In this document: one piece after another, positions 14,317-22,584 of the stretch
Numbering within the stretch: position 1 is the stretch's first letter
Layout of the letters: each line of letters begins with the position of its first letter
Assembly: GCA_047975195.1 (NCBI GenBank)
Contig: JBKEDB010000067.1
Location: forward strand, 1 to 29,264
Length of the DNA: 29,264 bases
Reading direction: 5' to 3'
Origin: Cumulibacter sp047975195
GTDB taxonomy: Bacteria; Actinomycetota; Actinomycetes; Mycobacteriales; Antricoccaceae
Position numbers and translations under genes: made by a program
The notes under the pieces: model-generated
Seen by the model: the letters and a program-made list of their open reading frames with translations, nothing else
Told to the model about the DNA's origin: nothing
Database searches by the model: none

Positions 14317-16818
14317 TTGAATACAGACCAGTTCATCGACCCGCTGAATCGCAGCCGTTTCCCAGTCGATCCGTGGGCGCTGCGTGAGACGGCATACGAC
14401 GGCGCAGACCTCGGCACTACCGAGTCGCTGTTCGCCGTCGGCAACGGCTACCTTGGCATGCGCGGGAACCCTGAAGAAGGCCGTGAGGCATCGGTGCACG
14501 GGACCTTCGTCAACGGATTCCACGAAACCTGGGCGATCCGGCACGCCGAAGAAGCCTACGGATTCGCGCGCACCGGGCAGACGATCGTGAATGCCCCCGA
14601 TGCGAAGGTGATGAAGCTCTATGTCGACGACGAGCCACTGTTGCTGGCGACGGCCGATCTGGAGCAGTACGAACGCACGCTGAGTTTCACCGAAGGTGTG
14701 CTGCGGCGGGACATCGTCTGGCGTACTCCCGCCGGCAAGCGAGTGCGGATCACCTCCAAACGGATGGTCTCGTTCACGCAACGACACTTGGCGATCATGT
14801 CCATCGAACTGACCATGCTCGATGGCGACGCCCCCATCGTGGTGTCCTCGCAGATCCTTAATCGCCAGGACGGCCGCGACGAGTACCACGTACCCGCGCA
14901 CGCGATGGGTGCCAAATTTGATCCCCGCAAGGCTGCCGTGTTCGAAGGGCGAGTGCTCGAACCGCAGTTGGATTGGTACTCCGATCGCCGGATGATTCTC
15001 GGGTTCCGGTGCGTGAACTCGCAGATGACGCTCGCCGTCGGCGCCGATCACTCGATCGAGACTCAGAACGCCTACGAAGAACTCAATTCGAGCGACCTCG
15101 ACTTCGCCAAGAAGGTGTACCGGATCCACGCGGTGCAAGGGCAGTCGATCACGATCCACAAGGTTGCGGCGTACCACACCTCGCGCGGTGTGCCCGTGCG
15201 CGAGCTCGTCGACCGGGTGCGTCGCACCCTCGACCGCGTGCGCGATCACGGCATCGATACCTACGAGAATGAGCAGCGCGAGTGGCTCGCCGACTTCTGG
15301 TCGGCCTCCGATGTCGAGGTCGACGCCGACCCGGCGATTCAACAGGCCATCCGCTGGAATATCTATCAACTAGCGCAGGCAAGCGCTCGCGCGGACCAAC
15401 TCGGCGTGGCAGCCAAGGGAGTGACCGGGTCAGGGTACGAGGGGCATTACTTCTGGGACACCGAGGTCTACGTGATGCCGTTTCTGACCTACACGGCTCC
15501 CTCGATGGCCCGGAACCTGCTGCGGTTTCGGTGGAGCATGCTCCCGGCAGCACGTGAGCGCGCACGTGAGTTGTCTCAGCGCGGCGCGTTGTTCCCGTGG
15601 CGCACGATCAACGGTGAGGAAGCGTCGGCGTACTACGCTGCGGGCACTGCGCAATACCACATCAATGCGGACGTCGCGTACGCGTTGGTGCGCTACGGCA
15701 TGGTCGCTGATGACGACGCGTTCGTCCGCCGCGAGGGGATCGACATCCTGGTGGAAACTGCCCGGATGTTCGCTGATCTCGGGTTCTGGCGCAACAACGG
15801 CAATCGCGAGTTCCACATCCACGGCGTGACGGGCCCGGACGAGTACACGACCGTGGTGAACAACAACCTGTTCACGAACGTCATGGCGCGATTCAACCTG
15901 CGCCACGCCAGCCGACAGGTGCGTGCGCTGCAGAGCGAGGACCCGACGGCGTACGCCCGGATGGTCGAACGCGTCGGACTGGAGGTGCACGAGGTCGACG
16001 AATGGGCCGCTGCGGCGGAGGGGATGACGATCCCGTACGACGAAGCGCTCGGCATCCACCCACAGGATGACCATTTCCTCGACCGTGAGTTGTGGGACCT
16101 CGCTTCTACGCCGCCCGAGAACAAGCCTTTGCTTCTGCACTACCACCCGTTGGTGATCTACCGTCGCCAGGTGCTCAAGCAGGCGGACGTTGTTCTTGCG
16201 TTGTTCCTGCAGGGGGATCACTTCACCAAGGAACAGAAGCGCGCGAATTTCGAGTACTACGACCCAATCACCACAGGAGACTCCACACTGTCTGCTGTGG
16301 TGCAGTCCGTCATCGCGGCCGAGGTCGGGTATCACGACATGGCGCTGAGGTATTTCCTGCACGGCCTGTTCGTCGACTTGGCCGATCTGCACGGCAACAC
16401 CAGTGACGGGGTGCACGTCGCTTCGGCCGGCGGTGTGTGGAGCGCCCTGATCTTTGGGTTCGCAGGAATGCGTGACTACGACGGCACACTGTCATTCGAC
16501 CCGCGGTTGCCCGCGCAGTGGCCACGGATGAGGTTCGTGCTGACCGTACGCGGCAGCCGCGTGGAGGTGACGCTGCGGCAGCGCGCGATCGAATTCGTCT
16601 CGGCTGGCGAGTTGGAGGTTACCGTGCGCGGTACGCCCCACCAAGTCCTACCAGGTGTCCCGCTCAGTGTTGAACTGCACGATCAAGGCGAGCGCATCGC
16701 GGGCGTGATCGGCAGCGAACCGCTGATTGGCGGTCGCCGCCAGGACGGCACGCTGATCACCGCGAGTGTCCCCGAGGCGCCTGCGGAGATCGACGACGAC
16801 TCCACACCCTACGGGTGA
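14317..16818 (+). CDS. Glycoside hydrolase family 65 disaccharide phosphorylase
   Basis: An 833-residue GH65 enzyme (maltose, trehalose or kojibiose phosphorylase group). The N-terminal beta-sandwich domain includes ESLFAVGNGYLGMRGNPEEG and FVNGFHETW. The (alpha/alpha)6 catalytic domain includes GSGYEGHYFWDTEVYVMPF (WDTE at 380-383), ARELSQRGALFPWRTINGEE, the general-acid Glu509 in HGVTGPDEYTTVVNNN, and the later KQADVVLALFLQGDHF and FVDLADLHGNTSDGVHVASAGGVWSAL. Inverting phosphorolysis would release beta-glucose-1-phosphate for the adjacent HAD enzyme. The exact disaccharide cannot be told from sequence. TTG 14317 directly follows the HAD stop, with AAGGAG about 10 nt upstream, and begins LNTDQFIDPLNRSRFPVDPW, a normal GH65 N-terminus. 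The cytoplasmic location is inferred from the lack of a signal peptide. Its stop codon lies inside the ARG-box region of argC. Confidence 0.92.
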   Translation: MNTDQFIDPLNRSRFPVDPWALRETAYDGADLGTTESLFAVGNGYLGMRGNPEEGREASVHGTFVNGFHETWAIRHAEEAYGFARTGQTIVNAPDAKVMKLYVDDEPLLLATADLEQYERTLSFTEGVLRRDIVWRTPAGKRVRITSKRMVSFTQRHLAIMSIELTMLDGDAPIVVSSQILNRQDGRDEYHVPAHAMGAKFDPRKAAVFEGRVLEPQLDWYSDRRMILGFRCVNSQMTLAVGADHSIETQNAYEELNSSDLDFAKKVYRIHAVQGQSITIHKVAAYHTSRGVPVRELVDRVRRTLDRVRDHGIDTYENEQREWLADFWSASDVEVDADPAIQQAIRWNIYQLAQASARADQLGVAAKGVTGSGYEGHYFWDTEVYVMPFLTYTAPSMARNLLRFRWSMLPAARERARELSQRGALFPWRTINGEEASAYYAAGTAQYHINADVAYALVRYGMVADDDAFVRREGIDILVETARMFADLGFWRNNGNREFHIHGVTGPDEYTTVVNNNLFTNVMARFNLRHASRQVRALQSEDPTAYARMVERVGLEVHEVDEWAAAAEGMTIPYDEALGIHPQDDHFLDRELWDLASTPPENKPLLLHYHPLVIYRRQVLKQADVVLALFLQGDHFTKEQKRANFEYYDPITTGDSTLSAVVQSVIAAEVGYHDMALRYFLHGLFVDLADLHGNTSDGVHVASAGGVWSALIFGFAGMRDYDGTLSFDPRLPAQWPRMRFVLTVRGSRVEVTLRQRAIEFVSAGELEVTVRGTPHQVLPGVPLSVELHDQGERIAGVIGSEPLIGGRRQDGTLITASVPEAPAEIDDDSTPYG

Positions 16819-16850
16819 ATAAAGTTGCATAGTCGTGCATAATCATTCGT
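16815..16850 (+). promoter_or_regulatory. argC promoter and ARG-box cluster (ArgR operator)
   Basis: Half-sites recur at 10-bp steps: TGAAT 16816-16820, TTGCA/TGCAT around 16825-16830, TGCAT 16836-16840 and ATTCG 16845-16849. They make overlapping ARG-box-like dyads: TGAATAAAGTTGCA, TGCATAGTCGTGCA and TGCATAATCATTCG (compare the general TGAAT-N4-ATTCA form). A -10-like CATAAT (16838-16843) 17 bp after GTGAAT (16815-16820) would start transcription at 16850-16851, making the argC mRNA nearly leaderless. ArgR bound here would block this promoter. The operator begins within the GH65 stop codon. Confidence 0.75.
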
Positions 16851-17879
16851 ATGACTTTTAGGGCTGCAGTAGCGGGAGCGAGTGGGTACGCCGGGGGCGA
16901 GATCATCCGGCTGTTGCTCGCGCACCCCGAGATCGAAATCGGCGCGTTGACGGCCGGCGGGAATGCAGGGACGCGTCTTGGTGAACATCAACCACACCTG
17001 CTTCCACTGGCTGATCGCATCCTCAACGAAACCACCATCGATGCGTTGAGTGGACATGACGTCGTTTTCCTGGCACTTCCGCACGGTAAGTCTGCTGAGA
17101 TCGCCAGCGAGCTCGGCGACGAGAGCGTCGTCATCGACTGTGGCGCCGACTATCGGCTCACCGATCCCGCCGCCTGGAACCGTTGGTACGGCGGCGAGCA
17201 CGCCGGTAGCTGGCCGTATGGATTGCCCGAACTGGCCGCCCAGCGGGCCGCGATCACCGCTGCACGCAGAATCGCGGTGCCCGGTTGCTACCCGACCGTG
17301 TCCACACTGACGCTGGCGCCCGCCGTTGCCGCGGGCCTCGTGGAGTCTGAGGTTGTGGTGGTGGCAGCATCCGGCACGTCCGGTGCGGGCAAGTCACTCA
17401 AACCCCATCTGCTCGGTAGCGAGGTCATGGGGTCGGTATCGGCGTACGGCGTCGGCGGTGCGCACCGGCACACCCCGGAGATCACCCAGAATCTCAGTTT
17501 GTTGAGTGAGTCCGCCGTGAGCGTCTCGTTCACCCCGCTGCTGGTGCCGATGCCGCGCGGCATTCTCGCGACCTGCAGCGCACCGTTACGCGACGGAGTC
17601 AGCGTCGAGCAGATTGCCGAGACCTATGCCGCGGCGTACCAGAACGAACCGTTCGTGCACGTACTGCCGTCCGGCCAGTGGCCCACCACAGCGTCCGTGC
17701 TGGGCTCTAACAACGTCCTCATCCAGGCCACCGTCGACGAGGACGCCCACCGGTTGATCGCGATCGGCGCCGTGGACAACCTCACCAAAGGCACCGGCGG
17801 CGCCGCAGTGCAGTGCATGAATCTCGCCCTCGGTCTCGAGGAGACCCTCGGCCTACCGCAGACGGGAGTAGCACCGTGA
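16851..17879 (+). CDS. argC: N-acetyl-gamma-glutamyl-phosphate reductase
   Basis: A 342-residue NADPH-dependent reductase carrying out the third step of arginine synthesis, from N-acetylglutamyl phosphate to the semialdehyde. It has the N-terminal Rossmann motif AVAGASGYAGGEIIRLL (residues 6-22), then FLALPHGKSAEIA, VIDCGADYRL, and the catalytic Cys146 in VPGCYPT. The substrate-domain segments SGTSGAGKSLKP, SAYGVGGAHRHTPEI and PLLVPMPRGI follow, with the C-terminal GSNNVLIQATVDEDAHRLIAIGAVDNLTKGTGGAAVQCMN. The length is typical. It is first in the arg operon, directly behind the ARG boxes and possibly leaderless. The stop overlaps the argJ GTG start as GTGA. Confidence 0.97.
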   Translation: MTFRAAVAGASGYAGGEIIRLLLAHPEIEIGALTAGGNAGTRLGEHQPHLLPLADRILNETTIDALSGHDVVFLALPHGKSAEIASELGDESVVIDCGADYRLTDPAAWNRWYGGEHAGSWPYGLPELAAQRAAITAARRIAVPGCYPTVSTLTLAPAVAAGLVESEVVVVAASGTSGAGKSLKPHLLGSEVMGSVSAYGVGGAHRHTPEITQNLSLLSESAVSVSFTPLLVPMPRGILATCSAPLRDGVSVEQIAETYAAAYQNEPFVHVLPSGQWPTTASVLGSNNVLIQATVDEDAHRLIAIGAVDNLTKGTGGAAVQCMNLALGLEETLGLPQTGVAP

Positions 17880-19027
17880 GCGTCACCGCACCTCAGGGAT
17901 TTCTGGCCAGCGGCGTCGTCGCTGGACTCAAGGCCAGCGGCAAACCCGACGTTTCGGTCCTACAGAACACAGGCCCGTCTTTCGCTGCGGCGTGCGTGTT
18001 CACCAGCAACCGTTGTAAGGCCAACCCGGTGCTGTGGAGCGAACAGGTCATCGCCGACGGGGAGGTGCGGGCGATCGCGACGAACTCCGGTGGGGCCAAC
18101 TGCTATACCGGTAGCCGCGGGTTCCAGACCACGCACGCCACCGCCGAGCGCATTGCCGCCGCACTTGGCATCGGTGCCGGTGATGTACTGGTTTGCTCGA
18201 CCGGCCTGATCGGCGAACAACTCGACGAAGTGAAACTGTTTGCTGGATTCGACGCTGCCATCGAGGCATTGAACGTCAACGGCGGGCAAGACGCGGCGAA
18301 CGCCATCATGACCACCGATACTGTCGCCAAGACTGCTGTGTATCGCGGCGATGGCTGGAGCATCGGCGGGATGGCTAAGGGCGCGGGAATGCTCGCGCCG
18401 GCGCTCGCGACCATGTTGGTGTACCTGACCACCGATGCCGACCTCAACGCGGACGAACTTGACTCCGCATTGCGTACCGCGACCTCGATGAGCTTCGACC
18501 GCATCGACTCCGACGGCTGTCAGTCCACCAATGACACAGTGAGTTTGATGGCCAGCGGCGCGAGCGGCGTCCGGCCCGACCTTGCCGAGTTCACCACGGC
18601 GCTGAGTGAGTTGTGCCTGGATCTGGCGCTGCAGCTGATCCGAGACGCCGAAGGCGCCTCGCACGACATCGCGATCACCACCGTCGGCGCCGCTAGCGAA
18701 GCAGATGCGGTGGACGTCGGCCGGTCGGTGGCGCGCAGCAACCTGTTCAAATGTGCCATCTTCGGAAATGATCCGAACTGGGGCCGGATCCTCGCCGCGG
18801 TCGGTACGACCTCAGCCACATTCGACCCGCAGCGGATCGACGTGTCGATGAACGGTGTGATGATCTGCCGGGACGGCGAACCTGGTGAGAGTCGTGATCT
18901 GGTGGACATGACTGCTCGAGATGTGCAGATCCTGATCAATCTCAAGTCGGGGGATTCCTCCGCGACGCTCTGGACCAACGATCTGACCACCGACTATGTC
19001 CACGAGAATTCGGCGTACTCCACATGA
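17876..19027 (+). CDS. argJ: Glutamate N-acetyltransferase (bifunctional ArgJ family)
   Basis: A 383-residue ornithine acetyltransferase. It transfers the acetyl group from N-acetylornithine to glutamate and so recycles acetyl groups; bifunctional forms also use acetyl-CoA. The precursor self-cleaves before a conserved Thr that becomes the new N-terminal nucleophile: here Thr179, in KGAGMLAPALATML. Other family segments are AAACVFTSNRCKANPV, AIATNSGGANCYTGSRGF, VCSTGLIGEQL, DSDGCQSTNDTVSLMASGASG and FGNDPNWGRILAAVG. GTG 17876 overlaps the argC stop; an upstream extension would read through argC. With ArgJ present, ArgA/ArgE are not strictly needed. Its TGA overlaps the argB ATG. Confidence 0.96.
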   Translation: MSVTAPQGFLASGVVAGLKASGKPDVSVLQNTGPSFAAACVFTSNRCKANPVLWSEQVIADGEVRAIATNSGGANCYTGSRGFQTTHATAERIAAALGIGAGDVLVCSTGLIGEQLDEVKLFAGFDAAIEALNVNGGQDAANAIMTTDTVAKTAVYRGDGWSIGGMAKGAGMLAPALATMLVYLTTDADLNADELDSALRTATSMSFDRIDSDGCQSTNDTVSLMASGASGVRPDLAEFTTALSELCLDLALQLIRDAEGASHDIAITTVGAASEADAVDVGRSVARSNLFKCAIFGNDPNWGRILAAVGTTSATFDPQRIDVSMNGVMICRDGEPGESRDLVDMTARDVQILINLKSGDSSATLWTNDLTTDYVHENSAYST

Positions 19028-19962
19028 CAACTATTCCTACTGCCGCCGATAAGGCCGCAGTCCTGATCGAAGCGTTGCCGTGGCTGGAGAAATTCCGCGG
19101 CGAGATGATCGTCATCAAGTACGGCGGCAACGCGATGACCAACGAGAACCTGAAGCGTGCCTTCGCGCAGGACATGGTCTTCCTACATACCGTGGGGATC
19201 CGCCCGGTCGTGGTGCACGGCGGCGGCCCGCAGATCAGCGCGATGCTGGACAAGTTCGGCATCGAATCTGAGTTCCGCGGGGGACTGCGCGTGACGACCG
19301 CCGAGAGTATGGACGTCGTGCGCATGGTGCTTGTCGGACAAGTACAGCGCGAATTGGTCGGACTGATCAACGCGCACGGCCCGCACGCCGTGGGAATGTC
19401 CGGCGAGGATGCCCGGCTGTTCACGGCCGTCCGTCGTACCGCCACCGTTGATGGCGTCCAGGTCGACATCGGCCAGGTCGGTGACGTCGCCGAGGTCAAC
19501 CCGGGCGCGATCGACGACGTCATCAACGCCGGCCGGATCCCGGTGGTATCGACGGTCGCGCCCGATGCAGACGGCGTGATCCACAACCTGAACGCGGATA
19601 CGGCGGCGGGCGCGCTGGCGACCGCTCTCGGCGCGCGAAAGCTCGTCGTGCTCACCGATGTCGAGGGCCTGTACACCGACTGGCCGGACAGGTCGTCGCT
19701 GCGCAGCGAGATCAATGTCAGCGATCTGCGCGCTTTGCTGCCATCATTGGAATCCGGAATGATCCCGAAGATGGAAGCATGCCTGCGTGCGGTAGAGGGC
19801 GGAGTCCCCGCCGCATCCGTCATCGACGGTCGAGAGGCGCACTCGGTGCTGCTGGAGATATTCACTGACGAAGGCAACGGCACCATGGTTTTGCCCGATC
19901 GCCGGGTGCTACCCGATAGTCCCATCGCCATTTCAGAACAAAAGGATGTGCACCACTCATGA
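19024..19962 (+). CDS. argB: Acetylglutamate kinase
   Basis: A 312-residue amino-acid kinase that phosphorylates N-acetylglutamate, usually the arginine feedback-inhibited step in organisms using ArgJ. Visible motifs are the catalytic Lys in MIVIKYGGNAM (about residues 29-39), the substrate-binding glycine loop PVVVHGGGPQIS, RGGLRVTTAESMDVV, NAHGPHAVGMSGEDA, NADTAAGALATALGARKLVVLTDVEGL and the C-terminal MIPKMEACLRAVEGGV. An N-terminal helix (TAADKAAVLIEALPWLEKF) is the kind that forms hexamers in arginine-sensitive enzymes, so feedback inhibition is likely but inferred. It overlaps argJ and argD by ATGA junctions. Confidence 0.97.
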   Translation: MTTIPTAADKAAVLIEALPWLEKFRGEMIVIKYGGNAMTNENLKRAFAQDMVFLHTVGIRPVVVHGGGPQISAMLDKFGIESEFRGGLRVTTAESMDVVRMVLVGQVQRELVGLINAHGPHAVGMSGEDARLFTAVRRTATVDGVQVDIGQVGDVAEVNPGAIDDVINAGRIPVVSTVAPDADGVIHNLNADTAAGALATALGARKLVVLTDVEGLYTDWPDRSSLRSEINVSDLRALLPSLESGMIPKMEACLRAVEGGVPAASVIDGREAHSVLLEIFTDEGNGTMVLPDRRVLPDSPIAISEQKDVHHS

Positions 19963-21116
19963 GCGAGAACTACGCCAACCGGTGGAACGCGAGCCTGATG
20001 AACAACTACGGCACTCCGCCGCTGACTCTGGTGCGCGGCGAGGGCGTCTATGTCTACGACGAGTCCGGTAAGCGCTATCTCGACCTGCTGGCCGGGATCG
20101 CCGTCAATATTCTTGGCCACGCGCACCCCCGCATTGTCGAGGCCGTCAGCACCCAGATCTCGGTACTGGGCCACGTCAGCAATCTGTACGCACACCCGCT
20201 GACCATCGAACTCGCCGAACGCCTGCTGTCGCTGGCCGGGCGCGATGGGCGAGTGATGTTCGGAAACTCCGGCGCCGAGGCCAACGAGGCCGCATTCAAG
20301 ATTTCTCGGCTCACCGGCCGGAGGAAGGTCGTCGCGGCAGACGGCGCGTTCCACGGGCGGACCATGGGGTCGCTCGCTCTGACCGGCCAACCGGCCAAAC
20401 AGGCGCCGTTCGCTCCGTTGCCCGGCGATGTCACACACGTCCCGTACGGCGATATCGATGCATTGCGCGCAGCCGTCGACTCCGAGACCGCCATGGTCCT
20501 GCTCGAACCGATCATGGGCGAGGGCGGCGTCATCGTGCCACCGGAGGGCTACCTGCGGTCCGCGCAGCAGGTCGCGCACGAGCACGGCGCATTGTTCGCG
20601 CTCGACGAAGTTCAGACCGGTATTTGCCGTACGGGCGACTGGTTCGCGTTCCAACACGACGGTCTCGCACCCGACGTGGTCACCTTGGCCAAGGGCCTCG
20701 GTGGCGGAATGCCCATCGGTGCGGTGATGGCATTTGGTGATGCTGCACAACTACTCACCCCCGGCAGTCACGGCAGCACCTTCGCCGGCAATCCGGTCTG
20801 TGCCGCCGCGGCACTCGCCGTGTTGGACGTCGCGACCGAGACCGATCTGAACGGTGCCGCGAAGGCCCGCGGTGAGCACCTTGCCGCGGCGCTGTCGGAC
20901 CTCACCGGTGACGTGCGCGGACGGGGATTGCTACGCGCGATCGACCTACCGGCCGACACGTCCGCGCAGGTAGCTCAAGGACTGCGGGACGCCGGATTCT
21001 TGGTCAACAACGTATCGCCGTCCGCGCTGCGCGTCGCGCCGCCGCTGATCGTCACCGACGAGCAGTTCGACACCTTCATCGACGCGCTCGGCGCCGAACT
21101 CAAGGAAACATCATGA
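19959..21116 (+). CDS. argD: Acetylornithine aminotransferase
   Basis: A 385-residue class-III PLP aminotransferase that converts N-acetylglutamate semialdehyde to N-acetylornithine with glutamate as amino donor. Features are YLDLLAGIAVNILGHAHPRI, FGNSGAEANEAAFKISR, the aromatic FHGRTMGSLALTGQ loop, EPIMGEGGV, LFALDEVQTGICRTG with the Asp that contacts the PLP pyridine, and Lys245 in VTLAKGLGGGMPIGA forming the Schiff base. HGSTFAGNPVCAAAALAVL follows. The length is normal. It starts ATGA-overlapped with argB and ends ATGA-overlapped with argF, so all are translated from one message. Confidence 0.97.
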   Translation: MSENYANRWNASLMNNYGTPPLTLVRGEGVYVYDESGKRYLDLLAGIAVNILGHAHPRIVEAVSTQISVLGHVSNLYAHPLTIELAERLLSLAGRDGRVMFGNSGAEANEAAFKISRLTGRRKVVAADGAFHGRTMGSLALTGQPAKQAPFAPLPGDVTHVPYGDIDALRAAVDSETAMVLLEPIMGEGGVIVPPEGYLRSAQQVAHEHGALFALDEVQTGICRTGDWFAFQHDGLAPDVVTLAKGLGGGMPIGAVMAFGDAAQLLTPGSHGSTFAGNPVCAAAALAVLDVATETDLNGAAKARGEHLAAALSDLTGDVRGRGLLRAIDLPADTSAQVAQGLRDAGFLVNNVSPSALRVAPPLIVTDEQFDTFIDALGAELKETS

Positions 21117-22039
21117 CCCTGCGCCATTTCCTGCGCGATGACGATCTGTCGCCAGCCGAACAGGCCGAGGTTCTCGCGCTTGCGGCAGAACTGAAGAAGG
21201 ACCGTCACGGTACGAAGCCGCTGTCCGGCCCGCAAGCGGTCGCCGTTATCTTCGATAAGTCCTCGACCCGCACGCGGGTATCGTTCGCCACCGGGATCGC
21301 AGAGCTCGGTGGAAACCCGCTGATCCTCGATAGCGGTACCTCACAGCTCGGTCGCGGTGAACCGATCGCCGACACGGCCCGCGTACTCGATCGCCAGTGC
21401 TCGGCGATCGTCTGGCGTACCGGTGCCCAGGAGCGCATCGACGAGATGGCGCGTTACGCGCAGGTGCCGGTCGTGAACGCGCTCACCGACGAGTTCCATC
21501 CATGCCAGATCCTCGCCGATCTGCAGACGATCAACGAACACCTGGGCGCGGCGGCTGGACGTACGCTGGCATATCTGGGCGACTCCGGCAACAACATGGC
21601 CCACTCGTACCTGCTCGGTGGCGTCACCGCGGGGATGCACGTGCGGATCGCCGGTCCCGGCGACTACCGGCCCGATCCGGCGGTCGTCGCCGACGCAGAG
21701 CAGATCGCGGTCAAGACCGGCGGCTCGGTGCTGATTACCGACGATGCCGCAGCCGCAGCGCGCGGTGCCGACGTGATCGCCACCGATACCTGGATCTCGA
21801 TGGGCCAGGAAGGCGAGTCTGCCGAGCGAGCCGACATTTTCCTGCCATACCAGGTCAACCAAGACCTGCTGGAGGTATGCAGCGACGACGTGATCGTGCT
21901 GCACTGTCTTCCGGCCTACCGTGGTAAGGAGATCACCGCGGACGTGATCGACGGGCCGCGATCAGTGGTCTGGGATGAGGCCGAGAACCGGCTGCACGCG
22001 CAGAAAGCGCTGTTGGTCTGGCTGCTGGGCCAGCGATGA
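21113..22039 (+). CDS. argF: Ornithine carbamoyltransferase
   Basis: A 308-residue transcarbamylase, the first enzyme after ornithine, making citrulline from ornithine and carbamoyl phosphate. The carbamoyl-phosphate site STRTR is at 51-55, with HPCQ at 129-132. The ornithine-side motif DTWISMG is at about 225-231 and HCLP at 264-267. These are the complete catalytic set of an anabolic OTCase, and the short length fits. The trimeric enzyme is cytoplasmic. Its ATG overlaps the argD stop and its stop overlaps the argR start. Confidence 0.97.
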   Translation: MTLRHFLRDDDLSPAEQAEVLALAAELKKDRHGTKPLSGPQAVAVIFDKSSTRTRVSFATGIAELGGNPLILDSGTSQLGRGEPIADTARVLDRQCSAIVWRTGAQERIDEMARYAQVPVVNALTDEFHPCQILADLQTINEHLGAAAGRTLAYLGDSGNNMAHSYLLGGVTAGMHVRIAGPGDYRPDPAVVADAEQIAVKTGGSVLITDDAAAAARGADVIATDTWISMGQEGESAERADIFLPYQVNQDLLEVCSDDVIVLHCLPAYRGKEITADVIDGPRSVVWDEAENRLHAQKALLVWLLGQR

Positions 22040-22509
22040 GCGTCCCCGCGACGAAGCCGGCGCGCCAGGCCCGGATCGCCGAACTCATCGCGGAACACGT
22101 GGTCGAGTCCCAGGCCCAGCTGCTGGAATTGCTTGCTGCCGGCGGCCACTCAGTCACCCAAGCAACGTTGAGTAGAGACCTCGAAGAGATCGGCGCACAC
22201 AAGGTGCGCACCGAGACCGGCCAGTCGCGGTATGTCGTACCCGCGGACGGCGTCGCGGCACCGGTCACCGCCTCGCGGCTAGGTCGGCTACTCAGTGAGT
22301 TGCTCACCTCGGTTGACGTCGCGCAGAACCAAATCGTGTTGCGTACTCCGCCAGGGGCGGCGTCGTTTCTAGCGTCAGCGATCGATCGCGCGGCACTCAC
22401 CGATGTGGTGGGGTCGATCGCGGGGGACGACACGATACTTGTCGTCGTGCGTTCGCCGAACAGAGCTCGTGCCCTGGCAGACGAGCTCACCCAGCTCGGC
22501 CAGTCCTGA
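22036..22509 (+). CDS. argR: Arginine repressor
   Basis: A 157-residue ArgR/AhrC regulator. The N-terminal winged helix-turn-helix spans about residues 10-68: RQARIAELIAEH, SQAQLLELLAAGGHSVTQATLSRDLEEIGAHKV, with the hallmark SRDL of the recognition helix. The C-terminal oligomerisation and arginine-binding domain includes VLRTPPGAASFLASAIDR and the conserved SIAGDDTILVV, whose acidic pair binds arginine. With arginine bound, the hexamer would bind the ARG boxes in front of argC and so repress its own operon. It starts ATGA-overlapped with argF. Genomes with this gene order commonly carry argG next, but here argH follows after 75 nt. Confidence 0.96.
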   Translation: MSVPATKPARQARIAELIAEHVVESQAQLLELLAAGGHSVTQATLSRDLEEIGAHKVRTETGQSRYVVPADGVAAPVTASRLGRLLSELLTSVDVAQNQIVLRTPPGAASFLASAIDRAALTDVVGSIAGDDTILVVVRSPNRARALADELTQLGQS

Positions 22510-22584
22510 GTACACCTCACCACCATCACACGAAAACAACCACACGACGTGACCGGACCCGGCCGTCGCACAGCTGGAGGAAAC

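Noticed and set aside
13909..15369. A 486-codon minus-strand frame under the HAD and GH65 genes.
   Set aside because: Antisense shadow of conserved genes, rich in Arg, His, Gly and Val, with no domain signature.
18942..20750. A 602-codon open frame on the minus strand across argB and argD.
   Set aside because: It is antisense to two unmistakable genes with full catalytic motifs. The frame is open only because of strong G/C third-position bias, and the translation is low-complexity with no recognisable family.
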